A DNA stretch of 40,243 nt from Actinomycetota bacterium (GTDB lineage Bacteria > Actinomycetota > Thermoleophilia > RBG-16-64-13): positions 1-40,243 of the forward strand of contig JAAYJE010000038.1 in assembly GCA_012523095.1 (NCBI GenBank). Reading direction: 5' to 3'. Position numbers and translations under genes: made by a program. This document shows, in pieces, positions 18,215-25,393 of the stretch. Every line of letters starts with the position of its first letter. The stretch's first letter is position 1. The notes under the pieces are model-generated. The model was not told the origin of the DNA. It saw nothing but the letters and a program-made list of their open reading frames with translations, and did no database searches.

Positions 18215-18739
18215 CTATGCCGCCGCTGCCTGCTTCTCTTGCACCTGGCCCAGAACAACCAACAGGTTCCGGATGGGCCCGTTCAAAACGTCGACAAGGC
18301 CTGTCAGCGGCGAGGCGATCAAGCCTACCAGCTGGGCGATGAGCTGCTCGCGGCTGGGTAGCGTGGCGAGGTGCTCGATCTCCGAGGAACCCAGGAGCGT
18401 GCTCTGGAGACTGCCGCCGCGGATGGCGGCCTTCTTCTTCTCCTTGATGAAGTCCTGAATGACCTTGGCCACGCCCACGGGGTCACCATGGCAATAAGCT
18501 ATGGCGGTGGGCCCCTGCAGTAGCTCCGTCAACCCTTCCACGCCGGCGTCGGCCGCGGCTATCTTAGCCAGGGTGTTCTTCACTACCTTGAGAGTGGCGT
18601 CGGCCTTCGTGAGGCGGGCGCGCAACTCCGCAGACTCGGCAAACGTGAGGCCCCGGTAGTCCACGAAGAAGTAGACATCGGTGGCCTTCAGATCGGCGAC
18701 GATCTCCTTGACCGCTTCGATCTTGTCCGGTCTCGGCAT
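18215..18739 (-). CDS. rplJ: 50S ribosomal protein L10
   Basis: This 174-residue L10 anchors L7/L12 dimers to the ribosome and usually autoregulates its own mRNA. The N-terminal rRNA-binding domain includes VYFFVDYRGLTFAESAELR and LKVVKNTLAKIA. The C-terminal helix that binds L12 is within the last 40 residues. A near-perfect anti-16S match, AAGGAGGTGA, precedes the ATG. A hairpin and a longer leader lie upstream, consistent with L10-mediated control. Confidence 0.96.
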   Translation of the reverse strand: MPRPDKIEAVKEIVADLKATDVYFFVDYRGLTFAESAELRARLTKADATLKVVKNTLAKIAAADAGVEGLTELLQGPTAIAYCHGDPVGVAKVIQDFIKEKKKAAIRGGSLQSTLLGSSEIEHLATLPSREQLIAQLVGLIASPLTGLVDVLNGPIRNLLVVLGQVQEKQAAAA

Positions 18740-18767
18740 ACGGATTCACCTCCTTCAAAACGAAATC

Positions 18768-18936
18768 GTCCACCTCTGTCAGCAGAGGCGGACGATGACA
18801 TCGGAGGCTCTTCATGAGCCGGTATGCCGGTCACACTCTGCCTGGGCTGGCGGGTCGAATCCGGAGCTACCCGACGCTCTGGCGCGCCGTCGCCCCGTCT
18901 GTTCCACTTCTGTCGCCTTGCGACACCAGCTGTCTC
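18768..18936 (-). ncRNA. L10-type ribosomal protein leader upstream of rplJ
   Basis: The untranslated leader contains GAGACAGCTGGTGTC (complement of 18922-18936) and, about 75 bases later, CCAGCCCAGG (complement of 18841-18850). These can pair and resemble the L10-binding kink-turn seen in other rplJ leaders. An 11-bp hairpin (18768-18793, one G-U pair) follows, then GATTTCGTTTTG, which looks like an attenuator just before the ribosome-binding site. The assignment rests on position and motif likeness. A covariance-model hit would settle it. Confidence 0.6.
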
Positions 18937-18956
18937 GGGCGGGTTTTGCGCGGGGG

Positions 18957-18965
18957 AGTATAGCA
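18957..18965 (-). promoter_or_regulatory. Extended -10 promoter for rplJ-rplL
   Basis: TGCTATACT on the minus strand, the same nonamer as upstream of rpsL. No convincing -35 lies 16-18 bases before it, as is common for extended -10 promoters. It lies between the SLH-PepSY gene stop and the L10 leader, so rplJL can be transcribed independently of the inserted genes. Confidence 0.6.
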
Positions 18966-18997
18966 CGCCGTCGGAACGCGCTCGCTCCCTGATTGGT

Positions 18998-20230
18998 CTA
19001 CCGGATGACTCTACCTGTGGTGGCATCAATGTCGACTTCCACCTCGAAGCCACCGGCCGTGATGATCTCCACCTCCCAGACGAGGCGCCCGCTTTCCCAA
19101 TCGAGCTCGACCTCTTCGATCGTGCCGGGAGTCACGGCTAGGGCCGTGGCCATGGCCACACGGATGTCGACCGTCGGGGCGGCGTCACGCGCATACCAAG
19201 GTAGTTCTTTCACTTCTCGCCTGATGATCTCTCCCGTAGTCACGTTCATGTACAGCTCGACGCCTCGACCGTTAGAATCGCGAACAACGACTTCCCAGAC
19301 CGCTTGACCCCGGTGCGTATCGCGCTCGATCTCGATAACGACGCCGCCCTCTATGTCGGCGAGGGCTGCGCCCACGGCGGCCCGAGCGTCCAGTGGCGAG
19401 CCGCTTGGAGGTCCGCCGGGACCTGAAGGCCCGTCGGGATCTGGAGGAACGGTGACTTCGCCCGCTTCAAGTCCTACCCGTAACACCATAGCCGCCGCCT
19501 GGGCCCGGTTCAGCGTGGAGACGGGGCTCAGGCGTCCTTTCGAGCCCTGCACCACTCGACGGGAGATGAGGTAGGCGGTCGTCGGCCGGTGCGCCTCGGC
19601 CACCTGAGCGGCGTCCAGGAACTTGTTCAGATACTGGCCTCCTTGAGCCGCGTACCACAGCGCGAGCGACGCGTAGGTCAGCCCACCGGGGCCGTGTATG
19701 ACTCCGGTCGCGGCCAACTCAAGACCGGAGAGATATCTTCCCAGGATGCTGTTGGTCTGTTGGCGTTGAATGTCCTCGCCGGGCCGGAACTCCAGTCCAC
19801 CGGTCACGGGATACCCTGTGATGAGACCTCCCGCGTAGGCGCCCTCGATATGAGTGAAGAAAGTGTGAGTCCTGGGCACGTCCAGGAAGGTGGCCACAGA
19901 CGGATCAAGGGTGTCGATGCCGAGTCCGTTCGACGCCATCTTGGCGAACTGTCCCCGGGCCACAGGACCGTCAGGCCGGAAGCGTCCGTCCTCGTAGCCG
20001 TCGGCCACCCTGCCCACCTGGGTCTCGGTGATCCCGTAGTTGTCGAGCCACCAGGCGTTAGAGGCGTCGGGCCACGGAGGGGCCGCTAGAGCCACGCCGG
20101 CCGCCATGCTCAGGAGGAGAACCGTGGTCAAAACGGCAACAACGGCAGTAGCCGCGACGGTCGCGCCGGCGTGAGGCACGCCCGCGTGAGTCGCAGTCTC
20201 GGCCGGAGTGGTCTTGGGGTGATGTCTCAT
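18998..20230 (-). CDS. Secreted SLH-domain protein with two C-terminal PepSY-like repeats
   Basis: This 410-residue protein of unknown role has an N-terminal signal or anchor segment (hydrophobic about 22-49, possible cleavage after ALA). Three SLH-type cell-wall-binding repeats cover about 55-250, with FxDxP-like and FRPxxxxxRxQ motifs. A Pro/Gly linker (about 255-278) leads to two PepSY-like repeats, about 280-342 and 354-410, each with VWEVxI and TTGxxIR. The ATG has GAGGAGG 10 bases upstream. It probably binds the cell envelope. PepSY domains are often linked to protease inhibition, but no substrate can be inferred. It sits between pfkA and rplJ, an unusual place for an envelope gene. Confidence 0.85.
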   Translation of the reverse strand: MRHHPKTTPAETATHAGVPHAGATVAATAVVAVLTTVLLLSMAAGVALAAPPWPDASNAWWLDNYGITETQVGRVADGYEDGRFRPDGPVARGQFAKMASNGLGIDTLDPSVATFLDVPRTHTFFTHIEGAYAGGLITGYPVTGGLEFRPGEDIQRQQTNSILGRYLSGLELAATGVIHGPGGLTYASLALWYAAQGGQYLNKFLDAAQVAEAHRPTTAYLISRRVVQGSKGRLSPVSTLNRAQAAAMVLRVGLEAGEVTVPPDPDGPSGPGGPPSGSPLDARAAVGAALADIEGGVVIEIERDTHRGQAVWEVVVRDSNGRGVELYMNVTTGEIIRREVKELPWYARDAAPTVDIRVAMATALAVTPGTIEEVELDWESGRLVWEVEIITAGGFEVEVDIDATTGRVIR

Positions 20231-20315
20231 CGCTTCATAGCCTCCTCAGTCCTGTACCCCAGAAGACGTCGGATTGAACTCGGGAGCCGCCTCATTCGAC
20301 GAGCCGCCCCCGGTC

Positions 20316-21275
20316 TCAGCGGGCGAGATTCGCCACTAGGTCGAGCAGGCTGAGATCGATCTCCTTCTTCCTCGAGATGGCCTCGGCCAGCGACACGAGA
20401 ACCAGCTCTTCCCCCTGCAGGCCCACCATCACGTCGGACCCTCCCTGCACAAGGGCCGTCACAGCACGGGCTCCCATGCGGCTCGCGATGATGCAGTCCC
20501 GGGCCGACGGACGACCTCCTCTTTGGATGTGGCCGAGCACCGACCGGCGCACCTCGCGACCGGGGAAGTTGCGGCTCACGTACTGCGCCATCTCGTCGGC
20601 ACTCAGGCTTCCTTCCGCCACGATGATGAGGATGTGAAGCTTGCCTCTCTGGTGGCCGTGCTCGATCATCTCCCGCACCACGTCCCACGGAGGCCCGGTC
20701 TCGGGAATCGCAACCACTTCGGCCCCTCCCGCGAGGGCAGAATTCAGCGCCAGTTCCCCCGAGTCCCTTCCCATCACTTCGAGAACGAACAGGCGGTCAT
20801 GAGCCGAGGCGGTGTCTCTGATCCTCGAGACCGCATCCAAAATGGTGTTCAAACACGTATCGTATCCGATAGTCGCCTCGGTGCCGTAGATATCGTTGTC
20901 GATGGTTGCGGGAACCACTACCGCTCGGAGGCCCTGCCTGTTGAGCGCATGCGCCCCTTTGAGGGAACCATCGCCACCGATGACCACCAGACCTTCTATC
21001 TCGAGTGAATGCAGGGTATCGATAGCCTTACGGACTCCCTGCTCCGACGTGAACTGCGGACACCGTCCCGAGCCCAACCAGGTGCCTCCTCGGTCCAGGA
21101 TCCCCGATACGCTCTGAGCATCAAGCTCACGAAGGTCCACGTCGATGATTCCCTGGAAGCCCTGCCGAAAGCCGATCATTCGGGCGTCAAGGGCCACGCC
21201 TTGCCGGACCACCGCACGGACGGCTGCGTTCATTCCGGGCGAATCGCCGCCGCTGGTGACAACACCAAGGTTCAA
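20316..21275 (-). CDS. pfkA: ATP-dependent 6-phosphofructokinase
   Basis: This 319-residue enzyme phosphorylates fructose 6-phosphate in glycolysis. GGDSPGMN is at 9-16, GGDGS at 100-104 (Gly103 matches E. coli Gly104, the ATP type rather than the PPi type), PATIDND at 122-128 with catalytic Asp126, MGRDSG at 168-173 and HIQRGGRP near 249. The residue equivalent to E. coli Gly124 is Ala, not the Lys of PPi-dependent enzymes. The frame is open far upstream, but a TTG at 21275 with GGAGG six bases before it gives exactly the classical length. It lies among ribosomal protein genes and is preceded by two hairpins. Confidence 0.92.
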   Translation of the reverse strand: MNLGVVTSGGDSPGMNAAVRAVVRQGVALDARMIGFRQGFQGIIDVDLRELDAQSVSGILDRGGTWLGSGRCPQFTSEQGVRKAIDTLHSLEIEGLVVIGGDGSLKGAHALNRQGLRAVVVPATIDNDIYGTEATIGYDTCLNTILDAVSRIRDTASAHDRLFVLEVMGRDSGELALNSALAGGAEVVAIPETGPPWDVVREMIEHGHQRGKLHILIIVAEGSLSADEMAQYVSRNFPGREVRRSVLGHIQRGGRPSARDCIIASRMGARAVTALVQGGSDVMVGLQGEELVLVSLAEAISRKKEIDLSLLDLVANLAR

Positions 21276-21313
21276 GGTCCACCTCCCATTCGTGGGCACG
21301 ACTACCAGACGCA

Positions 21314-21346
21314 GATGGGGGCCGGCCGTCGTGACCGGCCCCCATC
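21314..21346 (-). promoter_or_regulatory. Perfect 12-bp hairpin in the pfkA leader
   Basis: GATGGGGGCCGG and CCGGCCCCCATC form an exact inverted repeat with a 9-base loop, 39 bases before the pfkA start. No T-tract follows, so it may be a U-independent terminator of the upstream gene or an RNA element controlling pfkA. Confidence 0.55.
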
Positions 21347-21460
21347 GAGGCTCCTCAACATCGTGAGGATCAAGGATCGAGAGCTTCAGCCCGGCGAGTA
21401 GTCCGTTGCATTCCACCCAGACGACGTTGGCTCCGTGGCTCCCGTCACTCTCCAGGCGCC

Positions 21461-21484
21461 GTGGGCCGGCAATCCCCGGCCCAC
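21461..21484 (-). terminator. GC-rich hairpin after the short-chain dehydrogenase gene
   Basis: GTGGGCCGG and CCGGCCCAC form a perfect 9-bp stem with a 6-base loop, 16 bases after the stop. There is no T-run, as is common for high-GC terminators. Together with the hairpin at 21314-21346 it fills the otherwise empty 224-base gap before pfkA. Confidence 0.5.
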
Positions 21485-21499
21485 CTTCGCCGCGCGCGT

Positions 21500-22300
21500 C
21501 TACTTCAGCGACATGCCTCCGTCCACGGGCACGACCAGACCGGTGAGGAACGACGCGGCGTCGGAACACAGCCAAAGGACGGTCTCAGCCATATCCTCAG
21601 GGGTCGCCAAACGTCCCAATGGTATCCCGGAGATGATAGCCTTTCTCGCGCCCTCGAAAGAGGCGAGGAAGTTGTCTGAGAGCGCAGTGTGCTCGGTGAA
21701 ACCGGGACAGATGCAGTTGACTCTCACGTTCGAATCGCCCCCCTCGAGGGCCGCTACCTTCGTCAACCCAAGCAATCCGGTCTTCGTGGAGCCATAGCCG
21801 GCGAATCCCGGCACGGGCCGTATGGCCTGGAGCGACGAGCAGACGACTATGGCGCCCTTCTGCTGCTTCATCATCTGCCGCATCTGGTGTTTCAGGCAGA
21901 AGAACACGCCGGTCAGATTGACGTCTAGATGCGCCGACCACGCTTCGGCGGGGCTGTCCGTTATGGGGCGAATGGGGATGCGGACGCCGTCCGGCCCAAC
22001 ACCGGCGTTGTTGAACGCGAAGTCAAGCGAGCCGTAGAGCCGGACGGTGTCGGCCACGAGCGTCTCTACCTCTTCTTCGACGGACACGTCGCACGCGATA
22101 TAGGCCGCTTCGCCTCCGGCTTCTTCGATAAGACGCACCGTCTCCGCGCCGTTCTCCCCGTCTCTGTCGGCGACCACCACCCTCGCGCCCTCTCGAGCGA
22201 ACACCTGGGCCGTTCCCCTCCCAATACCCGTGGCAGCGCCGGTCACGATGGCGACTCCGCCTTCGATCCCCATCCGGTTGTTGTCGCCGTATCGCCTCAT
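21500..22300 (-). CDS. Short-chain dehydrogenase/reductase (SDR), classical
   Basis: This 266-residue NAD(P)-dependent oxidoreductase has a Rossmann cofactor loop TGAATGIG near residue 20, NNAGV in the middle, a catalytic Ser in VCSSLQ and YGSTK giving the Tyr-X3-Lys pair. An acidic residue after the second strand (VADRD) favours NAD(H). The C-terminal DGGMSLK is typical. The substrate is unknown. The ATG at 22300 has AGGGG six bases upstream, better than the later Met. It lies between rplA and pfkA in the same orientation, an unexpected place for a metabolic enzyme. Confidence 0.9.
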   Translation of the reverse strand: MRRYGDNNRMGIEGGVAIVTGAATGIGRGTAQVFAREGARVVVADRDGENGAETVRLIEEAGGEAAYIACDVSVEEEVETLVADTVRLYGSLDFAFNNAGVGPDGVRIPIRPITDSPAEAWSAHLDVNLTGVFFCLKHQMRQMMKQQKGAIVVCSSLQAIRPVPGFAGYGSTKTGLLGLTKVAALEGGDSNVRVNCICPGFTEHTALSDNFLASFEGARKAIISGIPLGRLATPEDMAETVLWLCSDAASFLTGLVVPVDGGMSLK

Positions 22301-22362
22301 GTCAGTCCCCTCGCGGCCGAAGTCGTTCGGGCCCGATGCCGAACGAGCGGTCCGGCGGGCGC

Positions 22363-23076
22363 TTAGGCTTCTTCCTCCACCAGCGCCCGGGTCTTCGAAG
22401 TGTCCAGCGGGATACCGGGGCCCATGGTGCTCGCCATGGTGATGGTGCGCAGATACTTGCCCTTGGCGGCCGCCGGCTTGGCCCGAATGATCTCGCCCAG
22501 CACCTCGTTGTAGTTACCCACCAACTGCTCGGCGGTGAAAGACTTCTTGCCGATGATCACGTGCACCACGCCGAACTTGTCGGTGCGGTACTCGATCTTG
22601 CCACCCTTCATGTCGGTGACGGCCTTACCGACCTCGAAGGTAACGGTACCGGCCTTCGGGTTGGGCATGAGTCCCCGTGGGCCCAACACCCGGCCCAGCT
22701 TACCGACTACGCCCATCATGTCGGGGGTGGCGATGGCCGCGTCGAAGTCGAGCATGCCGCCCTCAACCTGGGCGGCCAAGTCTTCGGCGCCTACGAAGTC
22801 GGCGCCGGCGGCCTCGGCCTCTGTGGCCTTTTCACCCTTAGCGAAGACCGCCACCCGCACGCTCTTGCCCGTGCCGTTCGGCAACATCACGGTGCCGCGC
22901 ACCTGCTGTTCGGCATGCCGGGGGTTGACGCCCAGTTTGATATGGACCTCGACCGTCTCATCAAAGTTGGCCGTGGTCATGCCTTTGAGGAGATCGGCCG
23001 CCTCCGCGGGAGCATAGAAGCGCCCCGGCTCGATGGCCTGCCTGGCCTCTTTGAAACGTTTGGAATCCTTGGCCAC
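22363..23076 (-). CDS. rplA: 50S ribosomal protein L1
   Basis: This 237-residue L1 forms the mobile stalk at the E site and can act as a translational repressor of rplK-rplA in other bacteria. Landmarks are [38 protein letters not shown] and [14 protein letters not shown]. The start is GTG with AGGAGGT six bases upstream. It is separated from rplK by 143 bases, longer than usual for this pair, and is followed by three non-ribosomal genes instead of rplJ. Confidence 0.97.
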   Translation of the reverse strand: MAKDSKRFKEARQAIEPGRFYAPAEAADLLKGMTTANFDETVEVHIKLGVNPRHAEQQVRGTVMLPNGTGKSVRVAVFAKGEKATEAEAAGADFVGAEDLAAQVEGGMLDFDAAIATPDMMGVVGKLGRVLGPRGLMPNPKAGTVTFEVGKAVTDMKGGKIEYRTDKFGVVHVIIGKKSFTAEQLVGNYNEVLGEIIRAKPAAAKGKYLRTITMASTMGPGIPLDTSKTRALVEEEA

Positions 23077-23219
23077 TGCGATACCTCCTGGTGGTCAAGC
23101 GGGCCCCGTGACCCTCCCACCTGTCGTCTGTGCGGGTCGCTCTTGGTGGCGCCCCGGCCCCGCCGGCGCGGAACATGGCACGCCCGCATAAGCGGGTCTG
23201 CCGACCGCTCGGCGGACGC
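23077..23219 (-). other. rplK-rplA intergenic leader with short hairpins
   Basis: This 143-base gap contains CCCGC-TTAT-GCGGG (23183-23196) and a GACCC/GGGTC stem (23110-23138), followed by the rplA ribosome-binding site. No promoter is evident. It could be a regulatory leader for rplA, but no family match can be claimed. Confidence 0.3.
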
Positions 23220-23645
23220 TCAATCTGCTACCGTGACCCCCATGCTGCGGGCCGTGCCGGCCAGGATGTTCATGGCCGCCTCGATATCATGCGCGTTGAG
23301 GTCGGGCATTTTCACCTCGGCTATCTGCCGCAGTTGGTCCTTGGTGACCTCGCCCACCTTTTCCTTGCGGGGATTACCGCTGCCCTTGTCGATACCGGCC
23401 GCGTTGCGGATAAGCACGGCCGCCGGAGCCGTTTTGAGGATGAACGAGAACGAACGGTCTTCGAAGACGGTCAGTTCGACAGGGACCACCTGGTCGATCC
23501 GGTCCTGCGTAGCCGCATTGTAGGCTTTGCAGAACTCCATGATGTTCACGCCATGCTGGCCCAAGGCAGGACCGACCGGGGGAGCCGGACTGGCTTTGCC
23601 CCCGACGCACTGCAGCTTGACTATCGCCCGTACCTTCTTCGCCAC
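23220..23645 (-). CDS. rplK: 50S ribosomal protein L11
   Basis: This 141-residue L11 binds the GTPase-associated centre of 23S rRNA and is needed for RelA-type stringent signalling and thiopeptide sensitivity. Seen are the proline-rich [30 protein letters not shown] and the C-terminal domain with [18 protein letters not shown]. The start is GTG with GACGGAG seven bases upstream. Length and neighbours (nusG before, rplA after) are typical. Confidence 0.97.
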   Translation of the reverse strand: MAKKVRAIVKLQCVGGKASPAPPVGPALGQHGVNIMEFCKAYNAATQDRIDQVVPVELTVFEDRSFSFILKTAPAAVLIRNAAGIDKGSGNPRKEKVGEVTKDQLRQIAEVKMPDLNAHDIEAAMNILAGTARSMGVTVAD

Positions 23646-23692
23646 CTTGAATCTCCGTCTCTATATTGGATCTACGATCCGACCGACCTGGA

Positions 23693-24223
23693 CTAGATCT
23701 TTTTGACCTGCTCGAAACCAAGCTCGGTGGGAGTGTCCCTCCCGAATATGGACACCATGACCTTGAGCTTGCTCTGTTCGACGTTGACCTCCGAGACCTC
23801 GCCGGTGAAGTCGGTCAGAGGGCCGCTCACCACCCGCACTTGGTCGCCCACCATGAACTCGGCCTTGGCCTTGGGCTTCTCCACCGTGGTGGTGTGTAGG
23901 ATGCGGTCGACCTCGGCAGGCATAAGTGGGGTAGGCTTGTTCTCCGAACCCACAAAACCGGTGACGCCCGGTGTGTTTTTGACCAGTGACCAGGAGTCGT
24001 CGGTGAGGATCATCTTCACCAGCACATAGCCGGGGAAGATGCGCCGCTCTACCTGGACCTTCTCGCCGCCCTTCGTTTCTACCACCTGCTCGGTGGGCAC
24101 GACTATCTCCTCGAAGAACTGAGCCTGGTTCAACGACTGGATGCGGCGCTCCAGGTTGGTCCGAGCCTTGTTCTCATGGCCCGAATAGGTGTTGATGACA
24201 TACCACTTGGCGTCCGTGGACAT
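23693..24223 (-). CDS. nusG: Transcription elongation/termination factor NusG
   Basis: This 176-residue NusG binds the RNA polymerase clamp and links it to Rho or to S10. The NGN domain runs from WYVINTYSGHENKARTNLE to about residue 100 and includes the segment RRIFPGYVLVKM. The KOW domain begins with GDQVRVVSGPLTDFTGEV. I chose the ATG at 24223 with AGGGG five bases upstream. An ATG 11 codons earlier lacks a ribosome-binding site and would add a non-conserved extension. Standard secE-nusG-rplK order. Confidence 0.95.
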   Translation of the reverse strand: MSTDAKWYVINTYSGHENKARTNLERRIQSLNQAQFFEEIVVPTEQVVETKGGEKVQVERRIFPGYVLVKMILTDDSWSLVKNTPGVTGFVGSENKPTPLMPAEVDRILHTTTVEKPKAKAEFMVGDQVRVVSGPLTDFTGEVSEVNVEQSKLKVMVSIFGRDTPTELGFEQVKKI

Positions 24224-24259
24224 GGTGACCCCTGTTCTTAAGCTGCTCGGGTCCATGGA

Positions 24260-24592
24260 TCAGCCCAGTCCGACGGAACGGATGATGACGCTCCAGATGA
24301 AGTCGAACACACCGATGTACACGCCGGCGATCGCGACCGCTATGATGACGACCGCCGTAGCCGTGAGCAGGTCCTTGCGCGCCGGCCAGGTCACCTTGCT
24401 CATCTCGATGCGCACTTCGCGGAGGAAGGTGCGGATGCGGCCGTGCGGCTTGCCACTCACCGCGCCACGTGGCGCGGAGGTCGGCTTGACGGCGGCTACG
24501 CGCGAAGACGAGCGCGAGAGCGCACTCTTGAGGGCCCCCGGCTCTTTGGCCGGGATCTTGCCCGCTGTCTTGTCACTTGCTATCTTTGCCAT
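24260..24592 (-). CDS. secE: Preprotein translocase subunit SecE
   Basis: This 110-residue protein is the small membrane subunit of the SecYEG channel. Residues of about 1-50 are a low-complexity Ala/Lys/Ser/Pro cytosolic stretch. The conserved SecE core has FLREVRIEMSKVTWPARKDL followed by one transmembrane helix and a short C-terminus. The frame extends into the tRNA-Trp gene, so the ATG at 24592 is the first acceptable start, with AGAGG close before it. It lies between tRNA-Trp and nusG, as in many bacteria. Confidence 0.93.
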   Translation of the reverse strand: MAKIASDKTAGKIPAKEPGALKSALSRSSSRVAAVKPTSAPRGAVSGKPHGRIRTFLREVRIEMSKVTWPARKDLLTATAVVIIAVAIAGVYIGVFDFIWSVIIRSVGLG

Positions 24593-24619
24593 CGCCTCTG
24601 CTCGACCGACGGGGAGAAG

Positions 24620-24695
24620 TGGCAGGGCAGGAGGGATTCGAACCCCCAACATCCGGTTTTGGAGACCGGCGCTCTACCGTTGGAGCTACTGCCCT
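24620..24695 (-). tRNA. tRNA-Trp (CCA anticodon)
   Basis: The cloverleaf has acceptor AGGGCAG/CTGCCCT, D arm GCTC..GAGC, anticodon stem CCGGT/ACCGG with loop CTCCAAA, and T arm GGGGG-TTCGAAT-CCCTC. The discriminator G is followed by an encoded CCA. It lies between rpmG and secE. Confidence 0.96.
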
Positions 24696-24721
24696 ACGTC
24701 TACCCTCGTTCCGATGCCGGA

Positions 24722-24871
24722 CTACTTGGTCTCTTTGTGGACCGTGACCGTATCACACCACTTGCAGTACTTTCGCAACTCGATGCGCTCTGGATCGTTG
24801 CTCTTGTTCTTCATAGTATTGTAGTTGCGGCGCTTGCACTCTTGGCAAGCCATCGTCACCCGTACCCGCAT
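24722..24871 (-). CDS. rpmG: 50S ribosomal protein L33 (four-cysteine, zinc-binding form)
   Basis: This 49-residue gene reads [17 protein letters not shown], continues with [16 protein letters not shown] and ends VHKETK before a TAG. L33 is a small E-site protein of the large subunit. Cysteines C9, C12, C36 and C39 form two CX2C pairs, the zinc-binding (C+) type. A later ATG at codon 7 would lose the conserved N-terminus. It lies between tRNA-Met and tRNA-Trp, a common position before secE-nusG. Confidence 0.95.
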   Translation of the reverse strand: MRVRVTMACQECKRRNYNTMKNKSNDPERIELRKYCKWCDTVTVHKETK

Positions 24872-24952
24872 TACTTCACCGCTTCCTAGTCAACAACGCC
24901 CGTGCATGCTACCACATACCGAGACGCGTAGCTTCGCTTCTCGGCAGCCTCA

Positions 24953-25026
24953 TAGCGGCGAGAGGACTCGAACCTCTGACACGCGGATTATGATTCCGCT
25001 GCTCTGACCGACTGAGCTACGCCGCC
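24953..25026 (-). tRNA. tRNA-Met, elongator type (CAT anticodon)
   Basis: The cloverleaf has acceptor GGCGGCG/CGCCGCT (one G-T pair), anticodon stem GCGGA/TCCGC with loop ATCATAA, and T arm AGAGG-TTCGAGT-CCTCT. The body resembles elongator Met tRNAs. A lysidine-modified Ile tRNA is a less likely alternative. Unlike its neighbours it has no encoded CCA. Confidence 0.92.
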
Positions 25027-25078
25027 CCGCGATGGAGCCCGCCTTCGTCACGCGACGCGGACCATGTCGCCGCGGACA

Positions 25079-25154
25079 TGGAGCCCCCACTCGGATTTGA
25101 ACCGAGGACCCCTTCCTTACCATGGAAGTGCTCTGCCAACTGAGCTATGGAGGC
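25079..25154 (-). tRNA. tRNA-Thr (GGT anticodon)
   Basis: Acceptor GCCTCCA pairs with TGGGGGC, the anticodon stem is CTTCC/GGAAG with loop ATGGTAA, and the T arm is CTCGG-TTCAAAT-CCGAG. Discriminator T is followed by an encoded CCA. Part of the tRNA-rpmG-secE transcript. Confidence 0.95.
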
Positions 25155-25206
25155 CCACTGAGCCGACCTATAGCCGACCGCCACTCCGACCTCCCACGGG
25201 CCGTGA

Positions 25207-25291
<85 letters not shown>

Positions 25292-25325
25292 ACACGCAAG
25301 AGACCCCGCGCGGAGGCGAAGTCGC

Positions 25326-25354
25326 ATGATACCCGTTGAGAAGGGCGGTTTCAA
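25326..25354 (-). promoter_or_regulatory. Promoter of the tRNA-rpmG-secE-nusG transcript
   Basis: TTGAAA (25354-25349), a 17-base spacer and TATCAT (25331-25326) on the minus strand give a near-consensus housekeeping promoter 35 bases upstream of tRNA-Tyr. It lies in the gap after the larA-like gene and marks the boundary between the accessory cluster and the core genes. Confidence 0.8.
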
Positions 25355-25393
25355 GAACCGGTGGGGCTCGAAACGAACACCACCGTGCCACCG

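Noticed and set aside
20316-21275. PPi-dependent phosphofructokinase
   Set aside because: GGDGS (not GGDDS) and the lack of Lys before TIDND point to the ATP-dependent type.
21276-21575. 100-residue N-terminal extension of phosphofructokinase
   Set aside because: It includes two hairpins and overlaps the end of the SDR gene; the TTG at 21275 with GGAGG gives the family length.
23077-23219. L1- or L10-type regulatory leader before rplA
   Set aside because: Short stems exist, but the motifs are too weak to name a family.
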